Source of the DNA: Algoriphagus alkaliphilus | GTDB lineage: Bacteria > Bacteroidota > Bacteroidia > Cytophagales > Cyclobacteriaceae | Reading direction: 5' to 3' | DNA: 64,000 nucleotides | Assembly: GCF_900103735.1 (NCBI RefSeq) | Contig: NZ_FMXE01000026.1 | Location: 1-64,000 of the forward strand | Shown here: piece after piece, positions 42,759 through 52,513 of the stretch | How the letters are laid out: each line of letters opens with the position of its first letter | Numbering within the stretch: position 1 is the stretch's first letter | The notes under the pieces: model-generated | The model's input: only the letters and a program-made list of their open reading frames with translations | Databases searched by the model: none | Told to the model about the DNA's origin: nothing | Program-made: the position numbers and the translations under genes

Positions 42759-44402
42759 ATGCCAAAACTGAAAGTAAAAATACTGGTTGGTTTAGTCCTC
42801 CTTTTTTTGTCAACTCACCTAGCTGGTATTGCCCAGCAAAAATTCACCCGAGCCGACACTTTGCGTGGAAGTATCACTCCCGAACGCGCATGGTGGGACC
42901 TGAATCATTATCATTTGGCAGTGGAGATTTTCCCAGAATCAAAATCCATAAAAGGCTCAAATACAATTCGATACCGAGTCCTATCCGAACAGCAAGTTTT
43001 ACAGATTGACCTTCAAGAGCCACTTAAGATTACCTCCATTCTTCAAGAAGGAGAGAAGTTGGATTTCCAGCGAGAAGGTGCAGTGCACTGGGTAAGGTTG
43101 AAGAAAAAGCAGGTTCCCGGAAGCTTTGAAGAGCTGATCGTCAACTACGAGGGACAGCCCAAAGAAGCTATTCGACCGCCTTGGGATGGAGGGATCACTT
43201 GGCAAAAAGACAGCAATGGGAAGCATTTTATTGCTTCATCCAATCAAGGCATCGGTTCAAGCATTTGGTGGCCACTCAAAGATCATCCGGCCGATGAAGT
43301 GGACAGCCTGATGATTAGCGTGACGCTACCGGAAGGATTGATGGACGTCTCGAATGGCAGATTGGTAGGTATCGATCTAGGTAATGGAAAAAACACCTAC
43401 CATTGGTCAGTCGTGAATCCAATCAATGACTACGGGGTAAATATCAACATTGGGGATTACGTGCATTTTGGAGAGAAGTACGCCGGAGAAAAAGGCACTT
43501 TGGACATGGATTATTTTGTGCTGCTCGAAAATCTGGAGAAAGCAAAAGTGCATTTTCAGGACGCAAGAAGAATGATGGAGGCTTTTGAACATTGGTTTGG
43601 GCCGTATCCATTCTATGAAGATGGGTTCAAACTGGTCGATGCACCCTATTTGGGTATGGAGCATCAGAGTTCGGTCACCTATGGCAATGGCTATCAAATG
43701 GGCTATCGGGGCCGGGATTTGAGTGGTACAGGTTGGGGGCTGAAATTTGACTTTATCATCATCCATGAAGCTGGACATGAATGGTTTGCCAATAACATTA
43801 CTTACAAAGATGTGGCAGATATGTGGATACACGAGAGTTTTACCAACTATTCGGAAAGTCTCTTTTTGGATTTTCACTATGGGAAAGAAGCGGGGCAGGA
43901 ATATGTCCGCGGCACCCGAATGAATATTGCCAATGACCGTCCGATTATCGGAACTTACGGCCTCAATCAGCGGGGTTCGGGCGATATGTACTACAAAGGA
44001 GGAAACCTGCTCAATATGCTCCGTGAAATTCTGAATGATGACGAAAAGTGGAGACAGGTTCTTCGTGGCCTGAATCAGGAATTTTATCACCAAACCGTCA
44101 CGACGCAGCAAGTGGAAGGATTTATTTCTAAGGCCTTTGGTACGGATCTCAAACCGATTTTTGACCAATATTTGAGAGATTTTCGCATTCCGGTTTTGGA
44201 ATACTATTATTCAGATAATCAGACGCTTAATTATCGTTGGATATCCTGCCTTCCTAATTTCACCATGCCTGTGGATATAGAAATCGGAGGAGAAAAGATA
44301 AGAATCCAACCTAAAACAGCCTGGTCAGAAATGAAAGTGAAAAATCAGGGAGAGGTAAAAGTGGATCCGGATTATTATGTCGGTCTAGTAAGAATGCGAT
44401 AA
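42759..44402 (+). CDS. M1 family metallopeptidase
   Basis: An exported zinc aminopeptidase-like enzyme of 547 residues. A signal peptide (~1-28) ends near GIAQQ. The zinc site is HEAGHEWFANN, with the third ligand Glu in WIHESFTNYSESL; LGMEHQS stands in place of the GAMEN exopeptidase motif. Shorter than full aminopeptidase N (about 870), lacking the large C-terminal domain, as in several Bacteroidota homologues. It probably trims peptides in the periplasm. Confidence 0.9.
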   Translation: MPKLKVKILVGLVLLFLSTHLAGIAQQKFTRADTLRGSITPERAWWDLNHYHLAVEIFPESKSIKGSNTIRYRVLSEQQVLQIDLQEPLKITSILQEGEKLDFQREGAVHWVRLKKKQVPGSFEELIVNYEGQPKEAIRPPWDGGITWQKDSNGKHFIASSNQGIGSSIWWPLKDHPADEVDSLMISVTLPEGLMDVSNGRLVGIDLGNGKNTYHWSVVNPINDYGVNINIGDYVHFGEKYAGEKGTLDMDYFVLLENLEKAKVHFQDARRMMEAFEHWFGPYPFYEDGFKLVDAPYLGMEHQSSVTYGNGYQMGYRGRDLSGTGWGLKFDFIIIHEAGHEWFANNITYKDVADMWIHESFTNYSESLFLDFHYGKEAGQEYVRGTRMNIANDRPIIGTYGLNQRGSGDMYYKGGNLLNMLREILNDDEKWRQVLRGLNQEFYHQTVTTQQVEGFISKAFGTDLKPIFDQYLRDFRIPVLEYYYSDNQTLNYRWISCLPNFTMPVDIEIGGEKIRIQPKTAWSEMKVKNQGEVKVDPDYYVGLVRMR

Positions 44403-44477
44403 GCCATAAAAACAAGTACATGGATGGGTAATATCCCCATCTATTTTACTTTTATTTCCAACAAAAACTGACCTCCA

Positions 44478-46502
44478 ATGAATCATAAAACCCTCCTAGC
44501 TTTACTTGCTTTGGCAGCTTGCACTTCCAAATCTCCAACAGCAGAGACCGAAGAGCGCCTGTTTGTCGATGTTGCAGGAATTGATTCCAACATCAAGCCC
44601 GGCGACAATTTCTTTATGCATGTCAACGGCAAATGGTACGATACTGCTAGGATAGCCGACGATCAGGTTGGGGTGGGGTCTTATTCGTTCTTGAATATTC
44701 CGCAGCGGCAGCTTTTGGAAAACATACTCGAAGAAGTATCAGCACAAACTCATCCAAAAGGAAGTAATGAACAGAAAGTAGGGGACTTCTATGCCTCCGG
44801 CATGGCCACAGAAGTGATCAATGCGCACGGATACGAACCGGTTCAGCCGATCCTGAATGAAATAGATGCAATTAAAGATCTTTTCGGTTTGATGAGTTTT
44901 GTTACGACTCAGATCAGTCGCGGAAACAATTCTATCATCGGAATGAACGTTTCTCCGGATCAGGAAAATAGCAGCATCAATATCCTGCATTTCAGTCAAT
45001 CCGGCTTGGGTTTGCCGGATCGGGATTACTACTTCAAAACTGACTCAGCTACCCTGGGAATACAAAAAGCCTATAAAACCTACATTGCCACACTTTTTGA
45101 ACTGACAGGGTCAAATCAAGCAGATGCTCAAAAAAGTGCTGAGAAGGTTTATGGAATAGAAAAGTCGCTGGCAGAATCCCATAAAACACGCATCGAGCGG
45201 AGAGTGGTCAAAGAGAATTACAATAAGATGGCTGTCGCTGAATTGGATTCAAAAATGCCAAGAATTGCCTGGAGTAAGATGCTAAATCAACTGAATCTCA
45301 AAGCAGATTCCGTAGATGTGCGCCAACCTGCGTACTACGCCAAACTGAATTCGATGCTAAATTCTGTCAATCTGGCCGAATGGAAAACATATTTAAAAGC
45401 AAGTTCCTTAGTGACCTATGCGAGTGTATTGAGCGAACCGTTCGAAGCGGCTAGCTTTGAGTATGAAAAAGTCCTGCTAGGCCAATCCAAACAACTGACC
45501 CGTGCGCAGCAGATGGTCAGCAAAGTAGACCGTCAATTGGGTTTTGCATTAGGGCAACTGTATGTGAAGCGGTATTTCAACGAGGATGCCAAAAAGCGGA
45601 TTTCGGAACTGGTGGACAACTTCCAAAAAGCCTTCGAAACCCGCATCAAACAATTGGACTGGATGAGCGACAGCACCAAAATCAAGGCAATCGAGAAACT
45701 CTACGCCATCAAAAAGAAAGTGGGATATCCCGATGTCTGGAGGACATACGATGCGGTAACTATAGATCGGGACACCTATTTTGAAAATGTGGTGGCTCTG
45801 ATGGAAAACGACTATCAGTATCAAGCGGCAAAGCTCAACAAAGTGCCAAACAAGGACGAGTGGGGGACTACGCCTTCCACGGTGACGGCTTACTACAACC
45901 CTTCCCTGAATGAGATTGTATTTCCGGCTGGCATCCTGCAATTTCCGTATTTCGACCTGTATGCCGACGATGCGATCAATTATGGAGGCATAGGCATGGT
46001 CATCGGGCACGAACTGACGCATGCCTTTGATGATCAGGGAGCGCAATATGATAAAGACGGCAATGTGAAAAATTGGTGGACGGATGCTGATTTCGCGAAG
46101 TTCAAAGCCAAAACCCAGCAACTGATCGAGCGATACGACTCCTTCACCGTGCTGGACAGCGTACCGGTAAAAGGCGCCATGACGATCGGTGAGAATACCG
46201 CAGACAATGGCGCGCTCTACATCGCCTATGAAGCCTTCAAACTCACCAAGCAAGGCCAAGACAGCACCAAAATCGATGGATTGACACCGGATCAACGATT
46301 TTGTTATTCTATTGCCCGAATCTGGCGAGTAAAAACAAGGGACGAGTACATGCGAAACTATGTGAATACCAATTCCCATTCACCGGCCATTTGGCGCGTC
46401 AATGGACCACTGATGAACTTTGATCCATTTTATACGGCATTTAACGTTCAGCTTGGAGAAAAGAATTACAAGGCAGAAGAGGAGAGGATCAGGATTTGGT
46501 AG
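44478..46502 (+). CDS. M13 family metallopeptidase (PepO/neprilysin-like) lipoprotein
   Basis: 674 residues. The N-terminus LLALLALAACTSK has a lipobox (LAAC) predicting lipidation at Cys ~15. The zinc site HELTHAFDDQGAQYDKDGN and GENTADNGALY (third ligand) are diagnostic of M13 endopeptidases; the end YFNV-like FDPFYTAFNVQLGEKNY is also typical. It follows the M1 gene by 75 bp in the same direction, so the pair may act together in extracytoplasmic peptide breakdown. Confidence 0.94.
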   Translation: MNHKTLLALLALAACTSKSPTAETEERLFVDVAGIDSNIKPGDNFFMHVNGKWYDTARIADDQVGVGSYSFLNIPQRQLLENILEEVSAQTHPKGSNEQKVGDFYASGMATEVINAHGYEPVQPILNEIDAIKDLFGLMSFVTTQISRGNNSIIGMNVSPDQENSSINILHFSQSGLGLPDRDYYFKTDSATLGIQKAYKTYIATLFELTGSNQADAQKSAEKVYGIEKSLAESHKTRIERRVVKENYNKMAVAELDSKMPRIAWSKMLNQLNLKADSVDVRQPAYYAKLNSMLNSVNLAEWKTYLKASSLVTYASVLSEPFEAASFEYEKVLLGQSKQLTRAQQMVSKVDRQLGFALGQLYVKRYFNEDAKKRISELVDNFQKAFETRIKQLDWMSDSTKIKAIEKLYAIKKKVGYPDVWRTYDAVTIDRDTYFENVVALMENDYQYQAAKLNKVPNKDEWGTTPSTVTAYYNPSLNEIVFPAGILQFPYFDLYADDAINYGGIGMVIGHELTHAFDDQGAQYDKDGNVKNWWTDADFAKFKAKTQQLIERYDSFTVLDSVPVKGAMTIGENTADNGALYIAYEAFKLTKQGQDSTKIDGLTPDQRFCYSIARIWRVKTRDEYMRNYVNTNSHSPAIWRVNGPLMNFDPFYTAFNVQLGEKNYKAEEERIRIW

Positions 46503-46723
46503 AACTAGAATTGCAAAATTTGAAGAACTCGTCCGCTGTGGCGGATTGAAAAATTGTGATTCAGACTGTTAACCTTGAAAAAGAATAGAGGCAGCCAAAG
46601 TCAAATCAAATTTTTAAAAGAGTTAATCAGATTTATAGTTCAAAAAAGTACAGAATTACGTACATTTATTTGTAACTTATTTGAAATAATTAAGTTAATC
46701 TGGTTGGATAAAATCAAGAAAAG

Positions 46724-46981
46724 ATGAAAACTGCCACAATTACAGATTTTAGGACGAATATGAAAGAGCGACTTCAGGAAATTGAAGAAGCACAAGATAT
46801 CCTGATTCTTACGGGGCCTAAAAAGCGAGATTTCGTGGTGATGTCTTTGGATCAATATAATGCCATGGAGGAAACTGCCCACTTGCTATCCACTCAAGCC
46901 AATACCCAAAGACTTCTCGAAAGTATCGCCCAAGATAAAGAAAGTGAAGTCCAGATCCGGGAAATAAAATTGGAGGAATAA
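46724..46981 (+). CDS. Type II antitoxin, Phd/YefM family
   Basis: 85 residues. The N-terminal DNA-binding Phd/YefM fold is MKTATITDFRTNMKERLQEI, followed by FVVMSLDQYNAMEETAHLL, and an acidic toxin-neutralising C-terminus (DKESEVQIREIKLEE). The stop at 46979-46981 is directly followed by the toxin ATG. Two GTACA motifs at 46648-46652 and 46660-46664 upstream resemble the TGTACA-type operators known for YefM, so autoregulation is likely. Confidence 0.9.
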   Translation: MKTATITDFRTNMKERLQEIEEAQDILILTGPKKRDFVVMSLDQYNAMEETAHLLSTQANTQRLLESIAQDKESEVQIREIKLEE

Positions 46982-47248
46982 ATGCAAGTTGCATTTACAG
47001 ACCACGCTTGGGAAGAGTATTTGTATTGGCAAGAGCAGGATGCCGATGTCCTTGAAAAAATCAGTGAGCTGATCAAGGAAATCAAACGAACTCCTTTCAA
47101 AGGAAAAGGTAAGCCGGAACCACTCAAAGGAAATTTAGCGGGATATTGGTCCAGAAGGATTACGGGGGAACATAGATTGGTTTATCGTGTTCAAGGCGCT
47201 GGAGAAGATCAAATTCTAAGGATTGTGCAGGCGAGGTTTCATTATTGA
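46982..47248 (+). CDS. Type II toxin, Txe/YoeB family mRNA interferase
   Basis: 88 residues, the YoeB length. It cleaves mRNA at the ribosome when freed from the antitoxin. Key features are the opening FTDHAWEEYLYWQEQD, the PEPLKGNLAGYWSRRI block with basic/catalytic residues, EHRLVYRV, and the C-terminal ARFHY matching the essential His-Tyr of YoeB. Directly adjacent to the antitoxin, no gap. All residues needed for activity appear intact. Confidence 0.93.
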   Translation: MQVAFTDHAWEEYLYWQEQDADVLEKISELIKEIKRTPFKGKGKPEPLKGNLAGYWSRRITGEHRLVYRVQGAGEDQILRIVQARFHY

Positions 47249-47331
47249 AAACCGGTTTGAAGGTTTTAAGCTGCTGTAGGGATTTAGAAATAGATTTTAA
47301 TGTTATATAATTTATATTATGTTAAATAGAA

Positions 47332-47362
47332 AATCCCGATCTCCATTCGGGATTCTTTTTTA
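47332..47362 (+). terminator. Rho-independent terminator after the toxin-antitoxin operon
   Basis: AATCCCGA (47332-47339) pairs with TCGGGATT (47347-47354), followed by CTTTTTTA. It isolates the toxin gene from the transporter gene at 47406. Confidence 0.85.
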
Positions 47363-47405
47363 TCTTTCGTGCACTATTCCAGCCCTAACCTCTGCTTTGC
47401 CTTAA

Positions 47406-48872
47406 ATGACAAATTGGCTTCCCCGCTTCGGCTTATACTTCGGTCCGATTTCCTTTCTGTTGATTTATTTTTTTGTACAGTCTGCAGGATTGAATCCTGC
47501 AGCGCAGGCTATGCTGGGTTTGGCCTGCTGGATGGCAATCTGGTGGATCACCGAAGCTATACCCATTGCTGCCACCGCAATTTTGCCCTTGATCCTTATG
47601 CCGCTGCTCGGAATTCTCAATATCGAATCCATCTCGGATAATTACATGCACCCTACAGTACTCCTATATATGGGAGGATTTCTGTTGGCTACAGGAATTG
47701 AAAAATGGAATCTTCATCGCCGGATTGCGCTGAACATCATCAACCTGATGGGAACAGATTTACGACGGATTGTACTTGGGTTTATTCTTGCCACAGGATT
47801 TCTATCCATGTGGATTTCCAATTCCGCCACTGCCCTGATGATGTTGCCGATTGGTTTGGCTGTAGTCAATCAGTTTAAAACCCAACTGGGACCCGAAAAT
47901 GAAGGAATTGCTTCCAATCTCGGAAAGAATATCATGCTGGGAATTGCGTATTCGGCATCGATTGGTGGAATGGCGACTTTGATCGGAACCCCTACCAATG
48001 CCATTATGGCTGCGGTAATTAAAGAACTTTACAACTATTCCATTGGGTTTAATGAATGGATGCTTTTTGGTTTTCCATTTGCAGCTTTCCTTTTAATTAA
48101 TTGCTGGTTGTATTTGGTCAAAACAGCCAATCCCCTACCTAAAAAACTAAATCTTGACGACATAAAATCCGTAATTGCCAATCAACTAAAGGCCTTGGGA
48201 AAAATGAGTTTTGAAGAAAAAGTGGTCTTGATTGTCTTTGGATTGGTTTGTTTTTCCTGGATAACGCGAAGCTTTATTTTGGCCAAAATTTTCCCTCAAA
48301 TCGATGATACAATAATTGTCTTGATCGGTGTGGTGTTACTTTTTATCCTTCCCTCCGCTCAGAAAAATGTTCGGATTCTGGACTGGAAAACTGCCGAGAA
48401 GATCCCCTGGGGGGTTTTGATTCTTTTTGGTGGTGGTTTGGCTTTAGCCGAAGGCTTCAAAGAAACAGGCTTGGCTGAATGGATTGGCGGAGGTTTTACC
48501 ACCATTGACGGAATTGGTTTTATCGTATTGCTACTTATAGTTGTCGCCTCGGTCAATTTCCTCACCGAGGTCACTTCTAATGTCGCTACTGCTTCGATGC
48601 TGCTTCCAATATTGGCTTCTGTTGCGCTCAAGCTTGATTTGCATCCTTTTGGACTGATGGTTGGGGCCACTTTGGCTGCAAGTTGCGCATTTATGCTACC
48701 AGTAGCCACTCCTCCCAATGCGGTGGTTTTCGGCTCGGGTTACCTTCAGATGAAGGATATGGTTAAAGCTGGATTCCGTCTCAATTTGGTGTCCATCGTG
48801 GTCATCACGCTTATGGTCTACTTTATCCTTCCGTTGTTGTGGGGAATCGACCTAGAGCACTATCCATTTTGA
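47406..48872 (+). CDS. DASS family anion:sodium symporter (SLC13-like)
   Basis: 488 residues with about eleven membrane helices. The two substrate/sodium hairpin loops are visible: SNSATALMMLPIGLAV (first SNT-like motif) and LTEVTSNVATASMLLPIL (second, SNT-like SNVAT), together with IGGMATLIGTPTNAIMAA and ATPPNAVVFGSGYLQMKDM. It should import dicarboxylates, citrate or sulphate with sodium; the substrate cannot be told from sequence. Upstream TATCTTTC resembles a weak -7 element. Confidence 0.92.
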   Translation: MTNWLPRFGLYFGPISFLLIYFFVQSAGLNPAAQAMLGLACWMAIWWITEAIPIAATAILPLILMPLLGILNIESISDNYMHPTVLLYMGGFLLATGIEKWNLHRRIALNIINLMGTDLRRIVLGFILATGFLSMWISNSATALMMLPIGLAVVNQFKTQLGPENEGIASNLGKNIMLGIAYSASIGGMATLIGTPTNAIMAAVIKELYNYSIGFNEWMLFGFPFAAFLLINCWLYLVKTANPLPKKLNLDDIKSVIANQLKALGKMSFEEKVVLIVFGLVCFSWITRSFILAKIFPQIDDTIIVLIGVVLLFILPSAQKNVRILDWKTAEKIPWGVLILFGGGLALAEGFKETGLAEWIGGGFTTIDGIGFIVLLLIVVASVNFLTEVTSNVATASMLLPILASVALKLDLHPFGLMVGATLAASCAFMLPVATPPNAVVFGSGYLQMKDMVKAGFRLNLVSIVVITLMVYFILPLLWGIDLEHYPF

Positions 48873-48996
48873 TTTCTGATTTCGGATATGTGATTTTGGA
48901 TTTTTTCTTCAAATATGGGTACTAAAATATTTTTAGTCTCCGGAGATAATAATCCTAAATATTGATTCACCTGAGCATTTCGGTGTTTCAGGTTTT

Positions 48997-49036
48997 GCGG
49001 AGTCGAAACCGGACTTCGACTCCGCTCAGTCTGACA
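48997..49036. repeat. Hairpin formed by dispersed repeat arms
   Basis: GCGGAGTCGAA (48997-49007) faces TTCGACTCCGC (49015-49025), and the right arm continues as the exact complement of the 34505-34526 repeat. The remaining 48873-49211 gap is AT-rich and shows no gene. Confidence 0.7.
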
Positions 49037-49211
49037 CAACCTCTTTCCAGTTTGATCGAAGATACCTGGTCAAAATTTCTAAATTCAAATTTCTAATCTT
49101 CTTTCCTTTCCACCCCTAAAACTACCTATTTCGTCACATTTTTTTGATAAGCTTTGAAAGCTGCGCTAATCTTGGTTTAAGTTTTAAACAGTCTGAAAAC
49201 TGAACCAACTA

Positions 49212-49373
49212 TTGAAAACCCCTAGGCTAAAAGTGGAGCGAAAAACAGTCTTTTATTTTATTATAGCTGCGGGGCTTTTCTATAATCTGTTTTTGGCTTT
49301 TTCGGATCCGGAGCCTCATGAAGAGCGGCAATTGACCAAACAAGAAATTTCCAACTCTCCCAATCTTAATTAA
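49212..49373 (+). CDS. Small membrane protein upstream of the LytS-type kinase
   Basis: A short open frame of 53 codons from TTG at 49212 (46 from GTG at 49233). It encodes a basic start (RLKVERK), one strong membrane helix (VFYFIIAAGLFYNLFLAF) and a charged tail (SDPEPHEERQLTKQEISN). It ends 17 bp ahead of the histidine kinase gene and in the same direction. There is no ATG start, so the call rests on composition, topology and position only. Confidence 0.45.
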   Translation: MKTPRLKVERKTVFYFIIAAGLFYNLFLAFSDPEPHEERQLTKQEISNSPNLN

Positions 49374-49390
49374 TCTTTACTTTACCAGCT

Positions 49391-50812
49391 ATGCAGTCCA
49401 AAAGCTTAGATTTCCGACAAGTCGAATGGTGGATCGTCACCACAGCGGTTTTGACCGCCTTCCTTTTTGTCCTCTTTGGTTACCGTCCTCAATTCTACAA
49501 TGATTCCGGAATGGCAATTTTCCAATTTGCCAGCAGACTGCTGATTTTGGCTGCACTCTATTCCGCTTTCCATTTGATTCACATGGTCCTGATTCCAAAG
49601 TATCAAACAGATTCCAACAAGTGGCCATCCGTCCTTTGGATAGTTTTTACAGGCATCGCCTCCTTTGGGATCATCGCTATTTTTGGATTCAATTCAGATC
49701 TGATCAAGGCACCATTTCCTGCATTCTATTTGGGAGTAATTGTCCTTTATGTCTGCTATCTGTTGGCAGCTCACATTTTAAATCAAGCACTCACTCCTCC
49801 AAAAGTCCGGGATTTTCAGCTTTACAACCTTTTCCGATTAATTTTAAGTTACCTATTTACCTTATTTAGCCTAATTCAACTTGAGCCTATCGTTAACAAT
49901 GGGCCTGCAATTATCTTTTCAGTTTTTATCCCAATTATTTTCATTGCGAGTCTTTTCAACTTCTATTTGGTCTATGGGAAACGAAAAAAGGGGCAAATCA
50001 AGCAATCCAGGTGGTATAATTGGGGTTTGATGGCCATCATTTTAATTGGTGCTCTCATTATATCAGTAGAGAGCAATCATGAGGAAATATTTGTAATTGG
50101 CGGCTTGGGAACTGTAGCTTTCATCCAATTGATCTTTTTTCCTTTGACTTCCCTCCTTTTCAAAAAGTACGACTCATACATTGGTCAAATCTCTACCCTT
50201 TCTTACCAAGTCAATCAGGGTGAAGCAGGAATGGATTTCCTCCGCTCCCAGATCAACCCTCACTTTCTCTTTAATGCATTGAACACGCTCTATGCAAGTT
50301 CGCTGATGGAAAATGCAGAAAAAACTTCTGATGGAATCCAGAAACTCGGCGATATGATGCGCTTTATGCTTCATGAAAATCAGCTGCCCCGAATTCCGCT
50401 CTCCAGAGAAATCAACTACCTTAGAAACTACCTCGATCTGCAGATGCTTCGTTTCGGTTCGCAGGATAATTTGGACATTGACATTCAAATCAATGAAAAT
50501 CAATGTACCGGAGAGATCGCTCCTATGCTATTGATTCCTTTTGTCGAAAATGCCTTCAAACACGGCATATCTGCCAAAGAAAAATCCTGGATCAAGCTTA
50601 ACTTGAGGTGCATTGCAGGGTCTGTTCATTTGGATTTGGTCAACAGTACTCATCCCGAGAAACCGGCCTCCGAAAAATCACGCGAGGAGTCTGGGATCGG
50701 TTTGGAAAACGTCAAAAGCAGACTTCAGCTCGTGTATCCGGATCGGCACAACCTTAATATTGTATCTAACGACACCGATTTCTTTGTTCATCTTTCCATT
50801 CAATTGAATTAA
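49391..50812 (+). CDS. LytS/YehU-type sensor histidine kinase
   Basis: 473 residues. Six or seven membrane helices fill residues ~15-260; the cytoplasmic part has the His_kinase domain SQINPHFLFNALNTLYAS with the phospho-accepting His, followed by LIPFVENAFKHGI (N box) and ESGIGLENVKSRLQLVYP (G box). The next gene, 3 bp away, is its LytTR response regulator. The signal is unknown; a multi-spanning sensor suggests a membrane or membrane-soluble cue. Confidence 0.95.
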   Translation: MQSKSLDFRQVEWWIVTTAVLTAFLFVLFGYRPQFYNDSGMAIFQFASRLLILAALYSAFHLIHMVLIPKYQTDSNKWPSVLWIVFTGIASFGIIAIFGFNSDLIKAPFPAFYLGVIVLYVCYLLAAHILNQALTPPKVRDFQLYNLFRLILSYLFTLFSLIQLEPIVNNGPAIIFSVFIPIIFIASLFNFYLVYGKRKKGQIKQSRWYNWGLMAIILIGALIISVESNHEEIFVIGGLGTVAFIQLIFFPLTSLLFKKYDSYIGQISTLSYQVNQGEAGMDFLRSQINPHFLFNALNTLYASSLMENAEKTSDGIQKLGDMMRFMLHENQLPRIPLSREINYLRNYLDLQMLRFGSQDNLDIDIQINENQCTGEIAPMLLIPFVENAFKHGISAKEKSWIKLNLRCIAGSVHLDLVNSTHPEKPASEKSREESGIGLENVKSRLQLVYPDRHNLNIVSNDTDFFVHLSIQLN

Positions 50813-50815
50813 CAC

Positions 50816-51493
50816 ATGATATCGGCTATCGCCATCGACGATGAATCCTACGCTTTGGAAGTGGTCAAATCTCACGCTTCCAAAGTGCCTTTTCTGGAGC
50901 TCAAAGCCACATTTACCAATCCGGTTCAGGGACTTGAATATCTGAAAAACGAATCCATTCAACTGGTATTTCTTGATATCAATATGCCGGACATCTCAGG
51001 GGTTGACTTGGCTGTTCTCCTTCCAAAAGAAACCGTGGTGATTTTTACAACCGCTTATTCAGATTATGCGGTAAAAGGCTTCGAGCTTGATGCCCTGGAC
51101 TATTTGTTAAAGCCTTTTAATCTCAGTCGTTTTCTGAAAGCCTGCCAAAAAGCCCAGGAATGGATCGAACTTCAACCGAAAAATGAACCTTCCTTCCTTT
51201 TTGTCAAAACCAGCGATGGTCAGATTCGTGTCGATTTTTCGGATTTACTGTATTGCGAGGCTCAGGGAAATTACGTGACCTTTCAGCTGTTAGACCAAAA
51301 GATTATGAGTCGGATGACACTTTCTGAAACGGAAAAACTTTTGCCGGTATCCTTTATCCGAACTCATAGATCGTTTTTGGTTAATAAAAATCAGATCACT
51401 AAAGTCGAAAAACATCAACTTCATCTGAATGGATTTGTGGTTCCGATAAGTTTGTCTTACATCGATCAGGTTTTGGAATTATTAAAAACCTGA
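50816..51493 (+). CDS. LytTR-family response regulator
   Basis: 225 residues. Receiver domain (~1-120): IDDESYAL acidic pair, phospho-acceptor Asp in LVFLDINMPDISG and LLKPFNLSRF with the conserved Lys. LytTR DNA-binding domain: VDFSDLLYCEAQGNYVTFQL, then SFIRTHRSFLVNKNQITKVE. Partner of the LytS-type kinase just upstream. LytTR regulators bind direct-repeat sites; none is evident here, so targets may lie elsewhere. Confidence 0.96.
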   Translation: MISAIAIDDESYALEVVKSHASKVPFLELKATFTNPVQGLEYLKNESIQLVFLDINMPDISGVDLAVLLPKETVVIFTTAYSDYAVKGFELDALDYLLKPFNLSRFLKACQKAQEWIELQPKNEPSFLFVKTSDGQIRVDFSDLLYCEAQGNYVTFQLLDQKIMSRMTLSETEKLLPVSFIRTHRSFLVNKNQITKVEKHQLHLNGFVVPISLSYIDQVLELLKT

Positions 51494-51500
51494 ATTGATC

Positions 51501-52418
51501 CTACGCGATCACAAATGTTTTATAAAACTCTTTCCTGTATTGCACAGGGGTCATTTTGATCCGTTCTTTAAAGAGTTTGTTGAAATTGGACAAAGTAAAA
51601 AACCCGCATTCATAAGAGATCTCGCTGATATTCAAATCAGATTCATGCAGTAGTTTGCAGGCATGAGAAATTCGAACATCAGTCAAAAAATCGGAAAATG
51701 ATTTATTTACTCTTGATTTGAAGAATCTGCTGAATGCAGACACCGAAAGATTGGAAATTTGGGCAGCTTCTTCCAAACTGACTTTCGACTGGAAATTGTG
51801 CATGACATATTCATACACCTGACCCATTCGATCCTTTTCGGATTCTTTGTTGGTATTTACATAAGCCGCATCGGTAATCAATTTGCAATCCGGTGAATCA
51901 GCTATTGTCTGTAGGATTTTGAGCAAACTGATAAGACTATTCACTCCTTTTAAATCGAGCAGCTCGATCATCATATTTTTAACCAAATGATTCGTGTTTC
52001 CGGTAATCTCAATTCCTCTCACTGATTTTTTGAGCATATTGGATAAGCCTTCGAATTCCTCCAACTGAAAAACTGAATTGTTAAGAAAATTATCCGGAAA
52101 GTAAACCACAATGCCATGTGTGCCCAGATTATTCTCAGGAATGTGATAAGCCTTATCATTTTTCCAAAGGTGAGGGAGATCAGGTCCGGTAAGTACCATA
52201 TCCCCTTCCCGAAAAGTCTGCATATGATCTCCAATAAACCGGGTACCACTCCCCTTCAATGCAACGAACAATTGATATTCTGAATGAAAATGCCAATTTA
52301 CATCAAAAAATGGAGCGATCAACTCTTTAACTACAAATGCTTTACCCTCTGGGATACGGGATTTTTGAAGTGGTTTTTTCACTGATTTTTGCTCTTTTTT
52401 TTCAAATATAAAATTCAA
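51501..52418 (-). CDS. AraC family transcriptional regulator
   Basis: 305 residues. An N-terminal cupin-like sensor (FFDVNWHFHSEYQLFVALKG, and GDMVLTGPDLPHLWKND) should bind a sugar or similar ligand. The C-terminal double HTH is VSLEEAAQISNLSVSAFSRF and LNISEISYECGFFTLSNFNK. It is divergent from the sugar operon at 52514 with a 95-bp shared control region, so it likely governs that operon. Convergent with the LytTR gene (7-bp gap). Confidence 0.93.
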   Translation of the reverse strand: MNFIFEKKEQKSVKKPLQKSRIPEGKAFVVKELIAPFFDVNWHFHSEYQLFVALKGSGTRFIGDHMQTFREGDMVLTGPDLPHLWKNDKAYHIPENNLGTHGIVVYFPDNFLNNSVFQLEEFEGLSNMLKKSVRGIEITGNTNHLVKNMMIELLDLKGVNSLISLLKILQTIADSPDCKLITDAAYVNTNKESEKDRMGQVYEYVMHNFQSKVSLEEAAQISNLSVSAFSRFFKSRVNKSFSDFLTDVRISHACKLLHESDLNISEISYECGFFTLSNFNKLFKERIKMTPVQYRKEFYKTFVIA

Positions 52419-52513
52419 ATTGAAAAAAAACAGTCACTATTCAAGTAAAAACAGTAAGGAATTCTGAGCCAAATTGAGGAATATTAGCATCTAAATACCA
52501 GTAAGCCCAAAGC

